In this document: positions 23,100-24,581 of the stretch, one piece after another
How positions within the stretch are numbered: position 1 is the first letter of the stretch
Layout: the number at the start of each line of letters is the position of its first letter
Source of the DNA: an uncultured Oscillospiraceae bacterium
GTDB taxonomy: Bacteria; Bacillota_A; Clostridia; Oscillospirales; Oscillospiraceae
Reading direction: 5' to 3'
Assembly: GCA_900754605.1 (NCBI GenBank)
Contig: CAAEDK010000066.1
Coordinates: forward strand, 1-24,581
Length of the DNA stretch: 24,581 nucleotides
Notes under the pieces: model-generated
The model's input: the letters and a program-made list of their open reading frames with translations, nothing else
What the model was told of the DNA's origin: nothing
Database searches by the model: none
Translations under genes and position numbers: made by a program

Positions 23100-24061
23100 A
23101 GCTGACGAAGGGGAAGGTAATCGGGGCGCTGGCTATCCTGGTGATCCTGGCGGCGGCCTTTTGGTATGGTGGCAATGCACCGGGACTCCAGGGATGGACA
23201 GTAGGCGTCCGCGAGAGCAGCCCGGTGCTGGAGAGCATACAGCCCAGCCAAACACCAGAGGAAACAGGGAAAGATGGCAATAGCCCAGAGCCGACGGAGA
23301 CGGCAGGGGCTTTGGAAACCCCTGCGTCTCCGGGAACCCCGAAGCCCTCGGAAACTCCTGCACCCACGGAGTCTGCGGCTCCAGAGACACCAACGCCTTC
23401 GCCGGAGGGGCTGGCATCCCGGCCCGGCGGGCTGGAAGGCGGAATGACGGCGGAGGAAAAAATTGCGGCGGCAGAAGCCATTGCGGGCGGCTCCTCCGCC
23501 GGTGTGGAAAAGGGAGACAAGGAATACTCAGAGGCCAACGGCATGGAGATCAATCCGGAGACCGGAAAGGACAAGTATCTTACGGATCCAGTGCCGGAAG
23601 GAAAGCCCCTGCCGGTGGAGCCGCAGGATGTAGAGTTCTCCGATGTGACCCATACCTGTACGCTCTCTGTCCGCTGCAATACTATTTTGGACAACATCGA
23701 CTGGCTGGACCCGGAAAAAGTGGAGCTGGTGCCGGAAGACGGAGTCATATTCCCTGCGACGACCGTTACGTTCTACGAGGGTGAAAGTGTGTTCAATGTG
23801 CTCCAACGTGAGATGCGGAAGGCCGGCATCCACATGGAGTTTGAGGATACACCGATGTACAACTCCGCCTATATTGAGGGGATTAACAACCTCTATGAAT
23901 TTGACTGCGGAGAGCTGTCCGGCTGGATGTATAAGGTGAACGGCTGGTTCCCCAATTATGGCTGTTCCCGCTATCAGCTCAAAGAGGGCGATACGATAGA
24001 GTGGGTCTACACCTGTGACCTGGGTGTGGATGTGGGCGGCTTCTATTCCACCGGCGGTTGA
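23096..24061 (+). CDS. Membrane-anchored DUF4430 (transcobalamin-like C-terminal) protein
   Basis: 321 aa. A single N-terminal hydrophobic helix (about residues 8-27) without a lipobox serves as membrane anchor or uncleaved signal. A long Pro/Thr/Glu linker (about 38-112) spans the wall. The C-terminal DUF4430 domain (about 184-321) has CTLSVRCNTIL, TFYEGESVFNVLQ, GELSGWMYKVNGWFPN (272-287) and GDTIEWVYTCDLG. DUF4430 is, from memory, the family that covers the C-terminal beta domain of transcobalamin/intrinsic factor, which caps the corrin ring. The ATG overlaps the previous stop. With the alpha-barrel protein in the same operon it could form a split bacterial transcobalamin; the ligand has not been shown. 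Confidence 0.88.
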   Translation: MKLTKGKVIGALAILVILAAAFWYGGNAPGLQGWTVGVRESSPVLESIQPSQTPEETGKDGNSPEPTETAGALETPASPGTPKPSETPAPTESAAPETPTPSPEGLASRPGGLEGGMTAEEKIAAAEAIAGGSSAGVEKGDKEYSEANGMEINPETGKDKYLTDPVPEGKPLPVEPQDVEFSDVTHTCTLSVRCNTILDNIDWLDPEKVELVPEDGVIFPATTVTFYEGESVFNVLQREMRKAGIHMEFEDTPMYNSAYIEGINNLYEFDCGELSGWMYKVNGWFPNYGCSRYQLKEGDTIEWVYTCDLGVDVGGFYSTGG

Positions 24062-24581
24062 GTACAGACGGAAGCGAGCTTGACTTTATGCCATATGTGG
24101 TGGAAACAGGAAAGGCGAAGGTTTCTGTAAAAGAGTATACCGAACGCTGTGTAGATGTAGAGCGGTTTCTGGGATTTTGCAGGGAGTGCAGCAGCTATAA
24201 CACGCGGTGGTCCTGCCCGCCCTTTTCCTTTCAGCCGCTGCAGCTCTGACATCAATTTAACCATCTGACGCTGTTTGCGCGTATACTGCACCCATCCCCG
24301 GATGAAACGCTTCCGGTGCTGATACGGGGAATGCGGGAAGAGAAGGCGGGGATGATGGCGGAGCTGTTGAACAGGGAAAAAGTCTCCCCATACGTCGGCA
24401 CATTCCGCAGGCGGATGCAGCTTGTGTGAGACAACTGCATCAGGACATGCGGGAGCCCCTGGCCGGAGGAGACGCGCTATTCCTTCAACGTCCTTGGGGG
24501 AGACAGCGGGAAAACCATGGAGCTGTATTTTGGACGCCCCATAGTTTGGAGTCATAACGGCGAAGTGCCGGAGTACCTGAC
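24058..24581 (+). pseudogene. Decayed DUF2284 metal-binding-protein gene, runs off the right edge
   Basis: The frame from TTG 24058 (or ATG 24088) gives the DUF2284 N-terminal signature: VKEYTERCVDVERFLGFC, then CRECSSYNTRWSCPP. It stops at TGA 24247-24249, where the family usually has Trp (QLW). Past the stop the same frame continues as family-like sequence (LTLFARILHP). It then shifts to the +1 frame for SAGGCSLCE (24404-24430), a DUF2284 cysteine motif, and returns to the first frame for NCIRTCG...RYSFNVLGGDSGKT to the window end. One nonsense change plus two frameshifts indicate a pseudogene, unless the assembly is wrong. DUF2284 proteins are predicted Cys-rich metal binders of unknown role. 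Confidence 0.65.

Noticed and set aside
24247..24429. Both TGA codons of the DUF2284 frame as selenocysteine
   Set aside because: The first lies where Trp is usual, not Cys. The second is bypassed by a frame change that yields the family motif SAGGCSLCE, so decay explains both; no SECIS-like hairpin was seen.

Overview
The window looks like chromosomal DNA of a fairly GC-rich, Gram-positive gut-type Clostridia (most likely Oscillospiraceae or a relative). The grounds are Gram-positive lipoproteins with LFGC-type lipoboxes, S-layer-homology (SLH) proteins, strong AGGAGG-type ribosome sites, GTG and TTG starts, and intrinsic terminators. The unifying theme is vitamin B12 (corrinoid) control. 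I can see two complete cobalamin riboswitches on the + strand, the 5' part of a third running off the left edge on the - strand, and a fourth candidate of unusual, compact form.

Left part (1-9320): two divergent promoters each lead into a cobalamin riboswitch. The rightward one leads through a REPIN-like hairpin element into a seven-gene ABC transporter operon of the peptide/nickel/opine family: three tandem substrate-binding lipoproteins of identical length (558 aa), two permeases with overlapping ends and two ATPases, closed by an intrinsic terminator at 9284-9320. The riboswitch suggests the cargo is a corrinoid, a corrinoid precursor or cobalt rather than a peptide.

Middle (9320-11840): a lower-GC, oppositely oriented insert carrying an IbrB-like ParB/sulfiredoxin-fold protein and an IbrA-like PP-loop (PAPS reductase/DUF3440) protein, with its own promoter and a long leader.

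Right part (11820-24581): a promoter and a second, large cobalamin riboswitch followed by two tandem terminators; a small homing-endonuclease-associated-repeat protein; a secreted beta-propeller protein; a 1747-aa mosaic surface protein with a propeller-like stretch, a transcobalamin-like C-terminal domain (DUF4430) and three SLH domains; the candidate compact riboswitch; a second repeat protein; a secreted alpha/alpha-barrel (terpene-cyclase/transcobalamin-alpha-like) protein with SLH domains; a 103-aa unknown protein; a membrane-anchored DUF4430 protein; and a decayed DUF2284 metal-binding-protein gene at the right edge.

Working model (inference): the surface proteins capture corrinoid outside the cell. 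The alpha-barrel and DUF4430 proteins together resemble a bacterial intrinsic factor/transcobalamin split into two chains, and the propeller is a possible functional analogue of Bacteroides BtuG. They would hand the ligand to the three lipoproteins of the ABC importer, all under cobalamin-riboswitch repression. The individual domains are known; their joint use as a Gram-positive corrinoid capture-and-import system is what deserves testing.
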